Virus record (IMG/VR): IMGVR_UViG_3300034378_000127
Coordinates: 1-52,442 of that record
From: a virus
DNA length: 52,442 nucleotides
Strand: one strand, 5' to 3'
The stretch's first letter is position 1. The number at the start of each line of letters is the position of its first letter. The notes under the pieces are model-generated. The model had not been told where the DNA came from. It searched no databases and saw nothing but the letters and a program-made list of their open reading frames with translations. The translations under genes were made by a program, and so were the position numbers. Positions 14,161 through 23,164 of the stretch are shown here, one piece after another.

Positions 14161-16011
14161 CTATGCCTCTATTAACATGCGTTTTAATTGATGTAACCTA
14201 TCATCACGCTCAAGTTCTCTGAATGCTTGTACAACATCTTCCTTATTATTTGCTTGAATCGTAACATTATATACACTTGGTTCTTTTCGATTAATTTCAT
14301 CTTCAGCATTCGGACTTCCAAGCGGTCGCACGATTACTTGTTCTGCTTGTGTCGGATTATCACCTACTCGAAGCATTTGAGGTTGATTTGCAATAAAGTT
14401 TGCTCCTCGAGCTGCCGAAGCAATCTCTGCAATCTGCCCAGCAAGAAGAGCGGCATTCTCAATAACAGCTGCCGCTGATAATGCTGCACCAAGATAATAA
14501 TTTCCTCCTGCTGTTTCCCATGCGGCCTGTACTGCTGTAATTGTCGACGTAGCTGCTCGCATAATAGCTTCGGCATACAGAAGAGGTTTGAGTTCTTCCT
14601 TTGTCTCACCAGTTATCTGAATTATAAGGTCAGATATAGCACCAAAAGTATTTGCGAATTGAGTCATTGAGGCTTGGACTTGTTGAAATCGCATTTGATA
14701 TATTTCAACATATCTTTCAGATGCTGCTTGAGCTTCCTCGAGTGCTTGTTGTTCTTTATCTCGAAGAGCTTGAAGCATCTCTTCATTTGCCCTTTCATTA
14801 TTTTCAAGAAGTATCTGATTTGCTTTATTGGCTTCTTCTTGCATTTTTAAATTATAGATGCGCATCTCAATCAATGCTATTTCGGCAGCTATTTGCATTT
14901 CTTCTTGAGTTGGAATTCCAGTGACTTTTGCAGCCTTTTCCTCTTCTACAGGAGTAACGACTGGTGGAGTAGGTGGTGGTTCTCCTGGTTCTCTGAATCC
15001 TGTTTTTCCTTCAAGTTTTTTAAGTTCTTCATTAATAAGAGCAACTGCATTGCGAGCATCTTCAAGAGCGGCTGGATCATACCATTGTCCAGTTTCTTTT
15101 AATTTCTTATGTCGAGTAATAATAGCATTTTGTTCCTCACGAAGTTCTCTATATTCTCGCATCTCAGCAAGCACGGCTTCTGTCTGTGCAATCTTTAACT
15201 GTGTTGTCTTATTAATTGCTTCGTCAAAGCCTCTGATAACATCTTCAATGACAGGAAGAACATGTTCTTTAAATGAATCCGCAAGACTGATTAACGATGG
15301 AACAAGCGCCTCGCCGAATGCTTCCTTCACATCGCCAATCTTATTTTCTAATTGTATAAGTGGGCCGATTCCGCTTTGTGCAACTGCTTGTGCTTGACCT
15401 TCAAAAGCACTTGACAATCCTCGGACAAGATTCTGTAATCGTTCATTACTTCCTACAGCACCTTCGACTTGAATTCCGTAACGGGCTAAAGCATTTGTTG
15501 AACTTCCCAGAGTTTTAGAAACTAAATCAGCAGCGACGTTCAATTGCATCCCTTTTGCTGCGGCTAAGTCTTGGACAAGAGGAATAATTCTTTTTATATG
15601 ACTTTCCTCTTTGACAAACATCGCGATCAGAGCTTGAGCTTGAATCGTTTGTTCATCTCCAAATAACGTGAGCTCTTGTAAATCTGATGCCTGTTTTATT
15701 AGAGCTTCACTTGTATATCCAAGTGCCTGTTGCAATTTTGTTTCTGCTTCTACTTGCACGCCATATAATTGAACACTTTCTCGTACAGTATTTGACAGCA
15801 AACGCCATCCTGTACGAACAGTACCAATAATCGCAGCAGCACCCACAAAGCCTTTTAGTGTCTGCCCAAAAGAACCTGCGCTTTTCTGGGCAGAGCCAAA
15901 AGAACGTTTCGCACTACGGTCAACATCCTTTAAATCTTTCTCTATCTTATTGAGCTCGCCGCTAACAAAATTCCGCATTCGAGCTTCTAATTGTAATACT
16001 TCATCTGGCAC
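14161..16011 (-). CDS. Tail tape measure protein
   Basis: A 616-aa protein, largely alpha-helical. N-terminal coiled coil (LQLEARMRNFVSGELNKIEK), then the hydrophobic GFVGAAAIIGTVRTGW segment, a conserved-looking tape-measure core (ASDLQELTLFGDEQTIQAQA), long Glu/Gln-rich coiled coil, and an Ala-rich hydrophobic segment near residues 505-540. Tape measures set tail length and pass into the host at infection. Using about 0.15 nm per residue, the tail would be roughly 90 nm. It overlaps the end of the chaperone frameshift product by 11 nt. Confidence 0.85.
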   Translation of the reverse strand: MPDEVLQLEARMRNFVSGELNKIEKDLKDVDRSAKRSFGSAQKSAGSFGQTLKGFVGAAAIIGTVRTGWRLLSNTVRESVQLYGVQVEAETKLQQALGYTSEALIKQASDLQELTLFGDEQTIQAQALIAMFVKEESHIKRIIPLVQDLAAAKGMQLNVAADLVSKTLGSSTNALARYGIQVEGAVGSNERLQNLVRGLSSAFEGQAQAVAQSGIGPLIQLENKIGDVKEAFGEALVPSLISLADSFKEHVLPVIEDVIRGFDEAINKTTQLKIAQTEAVLAEMREYRELREEQNAIITRHKKLKETGQWYDPAALEDARNAVALINEELKKLEGKTGFREPGEPPPTPPVVTPVEEEKAAKVTGIPTQEEMQIAAEIALIEMRIYNLKMQEEANKANQILLENNERANEEMLQALRDKEQQALEEAQAASERYVEIYQMRFQQVQASMTQFANTFGAISDLIIQITGETKEELKPLLYAEAIMRAATSTITAVQAAWETAGGNYYLGAALSAAAVIENAALLAGQIAEIASAARGANFIANQPQMLRVGDNPTQAEQVIVRPLGSPNAEDEINRKEPSVYNVTIQANNKEDVVQAFRELERDDRLHQLKRMLIEA

Positions 16012-16788
16012 TCTTTTTCTCCTTTAATGCTTGTATATAATATTTATTAAAAGTATTATATGCTTGCCTGAATCTCGGAGACACATTATCATAAGAAGGT
16101 ATTTCAGCACCTTGAAAATCTTTATAGTAATTCATCTGATTTACAAATTTTACAATTGATAATGGAATATATTTCCTAGGACACCGATAGTATTTATATT
16201 CTATTCCATTTTCCTCACTCGCAAATGTAGGCACGGCCATCTGCGTCGGTTCTTTGCAGCCCCACACGTCACGGTATGACGAATTCTCTTCACATCTTGA
16301 GCAATCATATTTATCTTTCCAAATACCACTGCTGAGCCAAGCTGCTATCTTAAACCCCGCACCTCTTCATTCGTTAATTGTCCCCGAGCCTGAATCGCGT
16401 TCGCTAGTTCGTATAACAAGTCTCTAGGAAGAACTCTTAAAATATTTTCTTTGGAAAAGAGAACGTCTGAACCATCTGTATATTTATAGTTCTTCCAACC
16501 AACGATTCCACGAGAGCAAATTGTTTTTGTAAATAAACCATGATTGAATTGCATCTCGCTTCCTCCACTGATATTATATTTTACGTTCCCTCTCATCTCG
16601 TCACTGGCATCAAGAGCCTCGCCTCCGGCAAGTGGCTTGAGCATGAAAACTGGCCACTCATCTCGAGACTTACCACTATTGCGCCAGACCGCTGGGACAT
16701 ATTCGAAAATCTCATCGGGTTTAATTGGTGCGAATCTTCTTAGATTCGCTTCAATTTCAGGCGTCAGTTCTACTTCCTGTGATTCCAT
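16001..16788 (-). CDS. Tail assembly chaperone, -1 frameshift fusion (G-T type, 262 aa)
   Basis: The upstream frame (16788-16345) meets the heptamer G GGT TTA at 16357-16351, one codon before its TAG. Slipping back one base continues into a frame that stays open to 16001. The added part contains CxxC (DCSRCEEN), VWGCKEP and a basic C terminus. That downstream frame has no ATG, GTG or TTG near the junction (first GTG at 16267), so frameshifting is the natural way to express it. The arrangement matches the conserved G/GT chaperone strategy of long-tailed phages, just before the tape measure. Confidence 0.8.
16345..16788 (-). CDS. Tail assembly chaperone, zero-frame product (G type, 147 aa)
   Basis: It starts ATG 16788 (MESQEVELTPEIEANLRRF) behind AGAAGGGAG, and reads to TAG 16347-16345. 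The N-terminal acidic helix is followed by a domain with WRNSGKSRDEWPVFMLKPL. Gene order (tail tube, chaperone, tape measure) and the frameshift site support the role. The short and fused forms normally bind the tape measure during tail assembly. Confidence 0.75.
   Translation of the reverse strand: MESQEVELTPEIEANLRRFAPIKPDEIFEYVPAVWRNSGKSRDEWPVFMLKPLAGGEALDASDEMRGNVKYNISGGSEMQFNHGLFTKTICSRGIVGWKNYKYTDGSDVLFSKENILRVLPRDLLYELANAIQARGQLTNEEVRGLR
16351..16357 (-). promoter_or_regulatory. -1 ribosomal frameshift heptamer GGGTTTA
   Basis: Minus strand G-GGT-TTA in the zero frame fits the X-XXY-YYZ rule. The zero-frame stop follows after one codon (AGA TAG). The product frame is open for about 116 codons beyond it. 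Confidence 0.75.
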
Positions 16789-16806
16789 ATTTCTCCCTTC
16801 TTGGCA

Positions 16807-17022
16807 TTATTTTATTGCTTTATTTATGGTTTCAGTTATCGTTGCGACAAGGATTTCATACAATGTGTTAATTAATTTTTCTTCTTGTTTCTCGCTCATG
16901 TTAGGAATATTCACTTTCTTATTAATAGCATCAACGATACGTTTTTTAAGTGTATCATTATCCAGAGCGCTAAGAAGTAACTTAACTATACGCTTTTTGA
17001 AAAGCCTTAAAAGAACTTTCAT
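16807..17022 (-). CDS. Small helical late protein (71 aa)
   Basis: It starts ATG 17022 behind AAAGGAGGTTAT. Basic N terminus (MKVLLRLFKKRIVKLLL), then helical and Lys/Glu/Ile-rich. It lies between the tail tube and tail chaperone genes, a common site for small tail-completion or chaperone-associated proteins. No family recognised. Confidence 0.6.
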   Translation of the reverse strand: MKVLLRLFKKRIVKLLLSALDNDTLKKRIVDAINKKVNIPNMSEKQEEKLINTLYEILVATITETINKAIK

Positions 17023-17036
17023 ATAACCTCCTTTGA

Positions 17037-18017
17037 TTAAGTTTTTGACCCTTGTAGAAATTCAAGTTCATCATTACCGCTTGAACGCTTGAGTTCGAGA
17101 CGAATTTGGTCAGTAACATGTCCCTCACGGGCTGCTGGATTATTTGTTTGTACAAGTTGTGCTGCTGGAGCAGAAACCGTCATTCTTCTGCCAACTTCAA
17201 CCGAAAGTGTTCCAGTTGTATTTGAAGTTTGATTCGCATGAAGATCAATATCATCAGGTATCCGCATATCAGGATCAAGTTCCAATATTGGGTTTCGATC
17301 AACGATATGATAACCATCAATTCCTTGACATTTACTCGGGTCTGTAAAAGGCTCGATGACATTGCCAAGATCAATTGTCATACTATTTAGATACTGAATC
17401 GTAGCAAATAAATTAATTGTCGCACAGAGTACAGCTGATGGTGCTTCTGTATCGAATGAAGCTGGTGTGATTAAACTACCATAAGCACGTGTACTAATAC
17501 TACCAATAGCTCCTCTGAACTCAAAATCGACTCGATATGGATTACCAACAGTATCGAGGATAAGTCTTGCATTACCGGCACAGCCGAATAATTTAACAAC
17601 TTTCTGTCGGGGTGTTGCCCCTTCTTCTCTCTCAACGATCTCAATCGATGCTGGATTCCTGTCTTCAATTGCATTTGGAGTTAGCCATACACCAGTGCCA
17701 GCGTTTGAATTTTGCTGCATCGCACATGCTCTAAGCATCGTCCAATACATAGGAGCGGCGTCAGCGTTGGCATGTTCATGGAAATCAACACTAAACGACA
17801 CAGTACCATTTTGTCTACCCGAAACCGAAGCATCTTTTGACCAATCTCCTCGGGCAAGTTTTCTCATATATGCACCGATTTCGGTACTATAACTGATATT
17901 AAATACACTGAAACAATAATCGATGCTTGACAAAGTTTCATTGTTCGTGTATTTGTTTGCCTCAGATTCAAGCCTGAATCCAAGAGTTCGCTTTTGTTCC
18001 ATTAACCGCAAAGTCAT
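17037..18017 (-). CDS. Major tail tube protein
   Basis: Start ATG 18017 was chosen for its Shine-Dalgarno AGGAGGATTGAAA (the frame extends two codons to a TTG). The 326-aa protein has features of tail tube subunits: beta-rich N-terminal half (SIDYCFSVFNIS, GTVSFSVDFHEH) and a C-terminal Ig-like stretch. It lies between the tail terminator and chaperone genes, exactly where the tube protein is expected. The assignment combines position with fold-like pattern. Confidence 0.7.
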   Translation of the reverse strand: MTLRLMEQKRTLGFRLESEANKYTNNETLSSIDYCFSVFNISYSTEIGAYMRKLARGDWSKDASVSGRQNGTVSFSVDFHEHANADAAPMYWTMLRACAMQQNSNAGTGVWLTPNAIEDRNPASIEIVEREEGATPRQKVVKLFGCAGNARLILDTVGNPYRVDFEFRGAIGSISTRAYGSLITPASFDTEAPSAVLCATINLFATIQYLNSMTIDLGNVIEPFTDPSKCQGIDGYHIVDRNPILELDPDMRIPDDIDLHANQTSNTTGTLSVEVGRRMTVSAPAAQLVQTNNPAAREGHVTDQIRLELKRSSGNDELEFLQGSKT

Positions 18018-18038
18018 TTTCAATCCTCCTGTTAAGGT

Positions 18039-18518
18039 TTATCTAAACGATTCTGGATCGCTCAATCTTATTCTATACCATATTTCAAAAACTACATCGA
18101 CTCCACAAATTCCTCTCTGTGCGTCAACTCCCCATGGAGTACTTGATAAATAGACACAATTGAATGCTGTCTGATCACCCGTTTCACTTGGAACCCAATG
18201 ACGAGAGCCAAAATATTGCTGCAAATCAGCTATTATTTTATCTTGTGCTAAAGGTGGATTAGTTGTTTTAAAATAGCACTCACATGTAAATTCAAAACGG
18301 ATATCAAGTAGTGAGTCATTTGCTGCCCCAAGATGTTCTCCTGTACGAAACTCCTGACCCCATTCGAGATTAATACAAGGAAAACGAGTCATCTTCTCCA
18401 TTTCTTTTATTGGATCATATACAGCTTTCACTGTACTGCGATATCCGTTTGTTATCGTTATTTGCTGCAATCCGTATTTTAATGCTTCACGCAATTTTGT
18501 TCTTACTGTATTTGACAC
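18039..18518 (-). CDS. Tail terminator / completion protein
   Basis: A 159-aa protein starting GTG 18518 (MSNTVRTKLREALKYGLQQI). Helix, then beta strands (FPCINLEWGQEF, FEFTCECYFKTT) and a C-terminal strand near VVFEIWYRIRLS match the pattern of gpU/tail-terminator-like proteins, which cap the tail tube and join it to the head. It directly precedes the tube gene. It overlaps the end of the last glycan-island gene by 16 nt. Confidence 0.65.
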   Translation of the reverse strand: MSNTVRTKLREALKYGLQQITITNGYRSTVKAVYDPIKEMEKMTRFPCINLEWGQEFRTGEHLGAANDSLLDIRFEFTCECYFKTTNPPLAQDKIIADLQQYFGSRHWVPSETGDQTAFNCVYLSSTPWGVDAQRGICGVDVVFEIWYRIRLSDPESFR

Positions 18519-19696
18519 TCATTGACCTCTTTCGCCAACAGACCTATCAAAATTTTGCGTTGTTCAATTCGGTTCTGATTCATTTTGTTATGTTCCCATG
18601 CTCGTCGAGCGTACCAAAGTGCTTTTTCATTTTCACCTTTTGCCATATACAAATTACTTAACCTCTCCGCAGGAAGTTCTTCATAAAAAGCAGTTGTTTG
18701 CATCATTCCTGAATAAAGTTTTTTCTTTAATGCTACAATATACATATTTTCTGCTTGCTCTCTTAACTCTCTCTGTAAATAAATATCACCAAGAAGTACG
18801 TATGGTTCTGCATAATCCATGGAGAAACCAAGAGCGAGCCGAGACCAGTGTTCTACTTTATCAAGATTATTGATATCCATGTCATCGATTTTTGGTCTCA
18901 AAAGATAATTATTGTAAGCATAAAAAAATGCTATTTCAATACAAGCAAGATATAAATTTTCATATGATCCCTCCAGATTTTGAATCATATCACCAAAAAT
19001 ACTAAGAGCTCGTTTTTGATCTCCGCTTAGTAATAAATCTCGAGAAAGGAAATATTTTAATTGCGTGTCCATATTCCCATTAAATTTCTCATATTCATGT
19101 TCAAGAATTTTAACGTTTCTCAGAGCACTAGCATATTGAGGTTTCGATGGTAAGTGCGTGATAAAGAAATTTTTAAAACTTGCAGCAACTAAATCATCCC
19201 AATGAACATCAAATTGTTCATGTACAGGATTTTTCCATCTTAGTACTCCATTATTTTTAAATACTCGCTCTCGCATAAATACAGATAAAGGTTCAAGAGT
19301 ACTATCAAGAGAGACTGCATATGGAACAAAATAAGCATCAATTCCTGAATTCGTATTATTTCTAACAATACCACAGAGCTTTCGAAATTTTCCCTGATGA
19401 ATTCCAAGACAACAATCATCTGAATCAAGCCACATTATCATATCAGATTTTGTGTTATCAATTAATTTATTTCTTGCAATGGAAAAATTCCCATTTGGAT
19501 ATCTTTCACTCGACCATTGAATATCAACTAAAACATCAGCAAAATTCTTTGCGACTTTTTTAACGTTTTCGTCTTTTGATGTAAGTCCAATAACAATTTC
19601 ATCAAAATTCTCTCGTACGTTAAAAGAATCAAGGCAACGTTTAAGTTCACTTGTTTCATTTGCTCCTACTATGATATTTAATGCCAGTGTTGTCAT
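18503..19696 (-). CDS. GT2 glycosyltransferase with C-terminal TPR-like helices
   Basis: A 397-aa protein. Residues 1-180: GT-A fold of family 2, starting LALNIIVGANETSELKRCLDS with SIARNKLI and the metal-binding MWLDSDDC. Residues about 200-397: helical repeats (YLLRPKIDDMDI, ALGFSMDYAEPYVLLGDIYL) resembling tetratricopeptide units. The combination is common in enzymes adding a sugar to glycans. It is the last of eight glycan genes and is coupled to the tail terminator gene. The substrate is unknown. Confidence 0.8.
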   Translation of the reverse strand: MTTLALNIIVGANETSELKRCLDSFNVRENFDEIVIGLTSKDENVKKVAKNFADVLVDIQWSSERYPNGNFSIARNKLIDNTKSDMIMWLDSDDCCLGIHQGKFRKLCGIVRNNTNSGIDAYFVPYAVSLDSTLEPLSVFMRERVFKNNGVLRWKNPVHEQFDVHWDDLVAASFKNFFITHLPSKPQYASALRNVKILEHEYEKFNGNMDTQLKYFLSRDLLLSGDQKRALSIFGDMIQNLEGSYENLYLACIEIAFFYAYNNYLLRPKIDDMDINNLDKVEHWSRLALGFSMDYAEPYVLLGDIYLQRELREQAENMYIVALKKKLYSGMMQTTAFYEELPAERLSNLYMAKGENEKALWYARRAWEHNKMNQNRIEQRKILIGLLAKEVNECQIQ

Positions 19697-19716
19697 ACAC
19701 TCTTCCTTCTTAGCGT

Positions 19717-20592
19717 TTATATATCAAACCACTCTTTACAAAGTGAGACGAATTGCTCTGCTCGTTTATCATAAGTATGCATTCTCGATGCTGTTTTATG
19801 TCCGTTTTCTGCTACTCGTTGTCGTAATGAATCATTTTTGAGATAATAATTGATAACACTCAGGCAATCTTCATAATCTCGATAAACAATTATATCCGTT
19901 CCTACTTTAAAAAGCACATCAAGTCCAGGAGAATTATTTACTATTAACATTGTTCCTGCACCAGTAGTTTCAAATATTCGGTAATTCAAATCATGTCTTA
20001 TATTCATATTGAAATGAATCTTACATCTGCGGATAAAATTAACCATGTTGTCTCCATAATGTATTTCTGAGATCATGCCAATATCACTTTTGAGACGTTT
20101 AATGAATTCTGTTCTCTCTATGTTACCATTTGATCCACAGTATCCTATATTAATTGTTTTCTCCGAATCGTCCGGAAAAATCAAATCATTAGGATAAGCA
20201 TTTGGAAACCATTTTATTTTTGTTGATACAGTATTTTCAAACTTTTCTACGTCTAGCATACAAGAACATAAAACTCCATCAATTAAATTTCTATTAACAG
20301 TTTCTAGATGACTTTTAAGATTTAGATGACTATCAATCGACCAAAAAACTTTCGGTTTTGCAATTCTATGCATCGATGGAACCATGAACAAAGTGTATTG
20401 TTCCAAAAGCAAAAGCACGTCACAATCTTCTGAAGCGCGCTCAAGTGAATGTGTGTTGAAATTCTCATAACCAATTCCCCACACAACAGCTTCATGCCCT
20501 ACTCGTTCAAACGCTCTTTGTAAACAAAGAGATTCTCTGTATTTTTGGTTTATCTCTTTTCGAGACGCTTCCTGTATAATAAAAACCTTCAT
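19717..20592 (-). CDS. GT-B-type glycosyltransferase (Glyco_trans_1_2/CgeB-like)
   Basis: A 291-aa protein. MKVFIIQEASRKEINQKYR begins a GT-B N-terminal domain. The C-terminal half carries INIGYCGSNGNIERTEF and the donor-binding region YRIFETTGAGTMLIVNNS ... LDVLF, then a trailing helix with RVAENGHKTASRMHTYDKRA, which is typical of PF13524 enzymes. It transfers a nucleotide-sugar residue to an unknown acceptor. A 112-bp non-coding gap with direct repeats lies between its start codon and the methyltransferase-like gene upstream in transcription (20705-21136). Confidence 0.8.
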   Translation of the reverse strand: MKVFIIQEASRKEINQKYRESLCLQRAFERVGHEAVVWGIGYENFNTHSLERASEDCDVLLLLEQYTLFMVPSMHRIAKPKVFWSIDSHLNLKSHLETVNRNLIDGVLCSCMLDVEKFENTVSTKIKWFPNAYPNDLIFPDDSEKTINIGYCGSNGNIERTEFIKRLKSDIGMISEIHYGDNMVNFIRRCKIHFNMNIRHDLNYRIFETTGAGTMLIVNNSPGLDVLFKVGTDIIVYRDYEDCLSVINYYLKNDSLRQRVAENGHKTASRMHTYDKRAEQFVSLCKEWFDI

Positions 20593-20612
20593 ATTTATTG
20601 ATTTTACCTTTA

Positions 20613-20691
20613 TTTAAACGGTTAAAATTCACCGATATTCGGGAATTCGTATAAAACCATAGCCAAAACTGATTTTAAGCGGTTAAATGTC
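20613..20691. repeat. Direct repeat in the glycan-island gap
   Basis: TTTAAACGGTTAAAATTC (20613-20630) and TTTAAGCGGTTAAATGTC (20674-20691) are near-identical 18-mers 61 bp apart. They occupy the only sizeable gap in the island (20593-20704), upstream of the 19717-20592 gene. They could be regulator-binding sites or remnants of an insertion. Confidence 0.5.
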
Positions 20692-20704
20692 ATATTTCTT
20701 ATTA

Positions 20705-21136
20705 TCATGATACCACTGCCCAAAAGTCACCGTCCTCGTAAAATCGAACCATTTTATTAAGTTCTGTCGCTAATCTGATAGCTGTATTCCGATCGAGGTC
20801 ACGATTCGTGTCATGAACCAGTATCATTTTACAATTCTGCACCAAATCGATCCTGTTCAATATTCTATCTCTTCCGATTCCGTCAATAATCACAAGATAC
20901 GGTTCAACCTTTCGGAATACGCTATCAACAATATGCGGATTATACCATCCGTCAACTTTCGGTGCATAGATGTAATGAGAATCGTATTTCCCAATCCATT
21001 CCCTATCATGCTCAATTGAATACAGTTGATAATCATTACATAATTCCTTAGTCGACACGTCGCCCGCGCCGAATTCTACTATTATGGATTCCCTTGGTAC
21101 ATGCTCCTTTATCCAATCAATCACGGCCTTTTCCAT
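20705..21136 (-). CDS. SAM-dependent methyltransferase-like protein
   Basis: Start ATG 21136 was chosen for GGAGG seven bases upstream (the frame is open to 21178). The 143-aa protein has a Rossmann motif IIVEFGAGDVSTKELC, then LYSIEHDREW as the acidic strand-2 end, and a LVIIDGIGRDR strand 4 with LVHDTNRDL following. This fits a class I methyltransferase-like fold, short for the family. It sits among glycosyltransferases, so a sugar or surface substrate is likely. Catalysis is not proven. Confidence 0.65.
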   Translation of the reverse strand: MEKAVIDWIKEHVPRESIIVEFGAGDVSTKELCNDYQLYSIEHDREWIGKYDSHYIYAPKVDGWYNPHIVDSVFRKVEPYLVIIDGIGRDRILNRIDLVQNCKMILVHDTNRDLDRNTAIRLATELNKMVRFYEDGDFWAVVS

Positions 21137-21153
21137 CCCACTGCCTCCATAAT

Positions 21154-22047
21154 TCATGTTGCCGTTGCCTCTGGACAAGGATCTGGTTCATCAACTTGTA
21201 TCTGTTCCCACTGTCCAGTAATATCAGTCCAGTGTTTACCATCTTGCCAGAAATCACTAACACCAAGGAATTCAGCAATAACATTACATCGATCACGTTC
21301 CCAATCCGTATTCACTTTATGTAAATGAGCTTCATAATAACCGCCAGAGAATAATTTATCCCGATCGACTTTCCATGCTGCCCGGTCAAGTGTGTCAGTC
21401 CAGATATTATATCCACGTTCAACCTCGATCAACCGATCACGTCCGAAACGATTTAATAAAGCAAGACAAAGCGATTCATCTGAAAAATCAGGTTTGGATA
21501 CGAGCTCACGGTGATCCCCAACTGAGCCATTGATAGGATATTTGAATCTATTAAATAATCCTGTAAAAGAAAGATTCTCTGGATTTACAAATTGTTGAAA
21601 GATATATGATTCAGTAGTCATTGCCGACATAGGAACTTTTCCATTTTCGTGCGGATTACTAGTGTAGACTTCCTTTCCCATCATCATGATTTTTGTTGGC
21701 TCCCATTGACGATATTTATTTTCATAAAATCCTCGCTGACATGGAACAAAATCAATATCATGTAATGTACAAACATCATGACCAAACTGTCCAGCAATCC
21801 AAAGTCGCCCAATTTTTGCAAGATTGGCAGAATAATGATGTTGACTTCCATAGACAACATGTAATGTATCTACCCAGCGGCCACAAAAATTCCAATACTC
21901 TGTCCATGATCTGTTGCCGACGACAATCAGTGATATCCGGAACTCTGGAAAGAATTTTTGCCACGCCGCTGAAGCCAACGGCAGAAAATCGAGATGATAC
22001 CCATCATCCGCACTCAAGATAATTCTTATAGGTATAGCTCTTTTCAT
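21154..22047 (-). CDS. GT-A-type glycosyltransferase-like protein
   Basis: A 297-aa protein starting ATG 22047 behind GGAGATATTGAA, with an ATGA overlap with the upstream gene. RIILSADDGYHLDFLPLA, a RISLIVVGN strand and TLHDIDFVPC (a DxD-like HDID motif) indicate a nucleotide-sugar-binding GT-A fold. Later WKVDRDKLFSGGYYEAHLH holds acceptor-side residues. Substrate unknown. Confidence 0.65.
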   Translation of the reverse strand: MKRAIPIRIILSADDGYHLDFLPLASAAWQKFFPEFRISLIVVGNRSWTEYWNFCGRWVDTLHVVYGSQHHYSANLAKIGRLWIAGQFGHDVCTLHDIDFVPCQRGFYENKYRQWEPTKIMMMGKEVYTSNPHENGKVPMSAMTTESYIFQQFVNPENLSFTGLFNRFKYPINGSVGDHRELVSKPDFSDESLCLALLNRFGRDRLIEVERGYNIWTDTLDRAAWKVDRDKLFSGGYYEAHLHKVNTDWERDRCNVIAEFLGVSDFWQDGKHWTDITGQWEQIQVDEPDPCPEATAT

Positions 22048-22604
22048 TTCAATATCTCCAAAATAGGCCGCTTGTCTTCCTCCTTGGCGTTGAAGAACTT
22101 CAATTCGATACCCGCGTGCTCGAATTGACTTATATCCATATATTTTCGTCCACTCTCACCAGATAAATAACAATCGCAATCATTTTCTTTACAAATATTA
22201 ATAAGCCGATCTGTACCTTTAAATCCTGTTTCTTTATCGACTTTACGTTTAGTCTTTATTTGTAGCATATTCGCAATGTGCATCACAATACCCATATTTG
22301 TCCATGTAAGAGACTCACTAATGTAATCATCAAATTGAGAAAGGATAAGATTATATTGTATAAGTTCAGTACGAATATGAGCCCAATCATATACTGGATT
22401 AACATATCTTTTAGAAATGATTGGCTCCAGTCCGTGATTCACTGACATCGTATACCATCTATCATTCATCCTGAAACGATTCTGATATCCATTCTTCTCG
22501 AATTGGCACCGTGTAAGAAATACAAACACATCTGCTTGTTCCATCTTCCTAAAAAAAGGAAGCCAAGGTATGAAGTTCGGCTGATGAATTGTACAAATTT
22601 TCAT
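22044..22604 (-). CDS. WbqC-like protein
   Basis: The 186-aa chain begins MKICTIHQPNFIPWLPFF and continues ADVFVFLTRCQFEKNGYQNR, RWYTMSV, and near the C terminus GTDRLINICKENDCDCYLSG and SGRKYMDISQFEHAGI. These are the hallmark blocks of the WbqC family (PF08889), found in O-antigen and exopolysaccharide loci and linked to amino-sugar modification. It overlaps both neighbours by four bases, so it is co-translated within the island. Confidence 0.9.
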   Translation of the reverse strand: MKICTIHQPNFIPWLPFFRKMEQADVFVFLTRCQFEKNGYQNRFRMNDRWYTMSVNHGLEPIISKRYVNPVYDWAHIRTELIQYNLILSQFDDYISESLTWTNMGIVMHIANMLQIKTKRKVDKETGFKGTDRLINICKENDCDCYLSGESGRKYMDISQFEHAGIELKFFNAKEEDKRPILEILK

Positions 22605-23164
22605 TTTTGAATCATTTTTCTAAAATTATCTATCGATATCTCTCTTGGATGTAAATACCATTTGTCATGTTTTTCTGTGAACGGTTCATACTCAAGACAT
22701 TTCCATCCATCTTCAAATTTAATGAGTTCTATACAATTTTCATCACAGATGTCAATCGTGTCTTCATCCCATTTATTAAATGGAGGAACATAGAGATAAG
22801 TAGCTAATAAAGAACATGAAACAATGATACTCAACTCTTGAGTCTCATAATTAAGTAGTCGATGATCTATATGAATAAGTCCATGAGATGCAAGTTTCAC
22901 ATTCTTAGGAAGTTGATCTCTCTTTGGCAACCAGCACTGTTTAACTTTAAAAAATAAACGATAATCACTATAAGCATTTAAAATCTGTGGGAATGTTCGT
23001 TCATTATCAGGTGAGTTTTTCCCACATTCACTCGACAAAAAAGCAAGAGGTGAAACACAATACATAATTTGTACTTCTGGAAAAAGTTGTCGAATAATAT
23101 TAACTTTATCTAAAATATCATCCATATCCGTATTTGCACTTATGTCGTCAAATCGAAAAATCAC
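22601..23164 (-). CDS. Polysaccharide deacetylase-like (NodB-fold) protein
   Basis: A 187-aa protein starting MIFRFDDISANTDM. The Asp pair FRFDD, the histidine motif SHGLIHIDHR, YVPPFNKWD and the C-terminal WYLHPREI correspond to the NodB motifs 1, 2, 3 and 5 of the CE4/DUF2334 superfamily, giving a metal site of one Asp and two His. The enzyme would deacetylate a glycan. It overlaps its neighbours by four bases. Short for the family, but the key residues are present. Confidence 0.75.
   Translation of the reverse strand: MIFRFDDISANTDMDDILDKVNIIRQLFPEVQIMYCVSPLAFLSSECGKNSPDNERTFPQILNAYSDYRLFFKVKQCWLPKRDQLPKNVKLASHGLIHIDHRLLNYETQELSIIVSCSLLATYLYVPPFNKWDEDTIDICDENCIELIKFEDGWKCLEYEPFTEKHDKWYLHPREISIDNFRKMIQK

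Noticed and set aside
14921-15397. Plus-strand ORF of 158 aa and other long plus-strand frames (e.g. 31418-32218, 28138-28605)
   Set aside because: They mirror minus-strand genes with clear homology (tape measure, repetitive protein, capsid) and have low-complexity translations and no ribosome binding sites.
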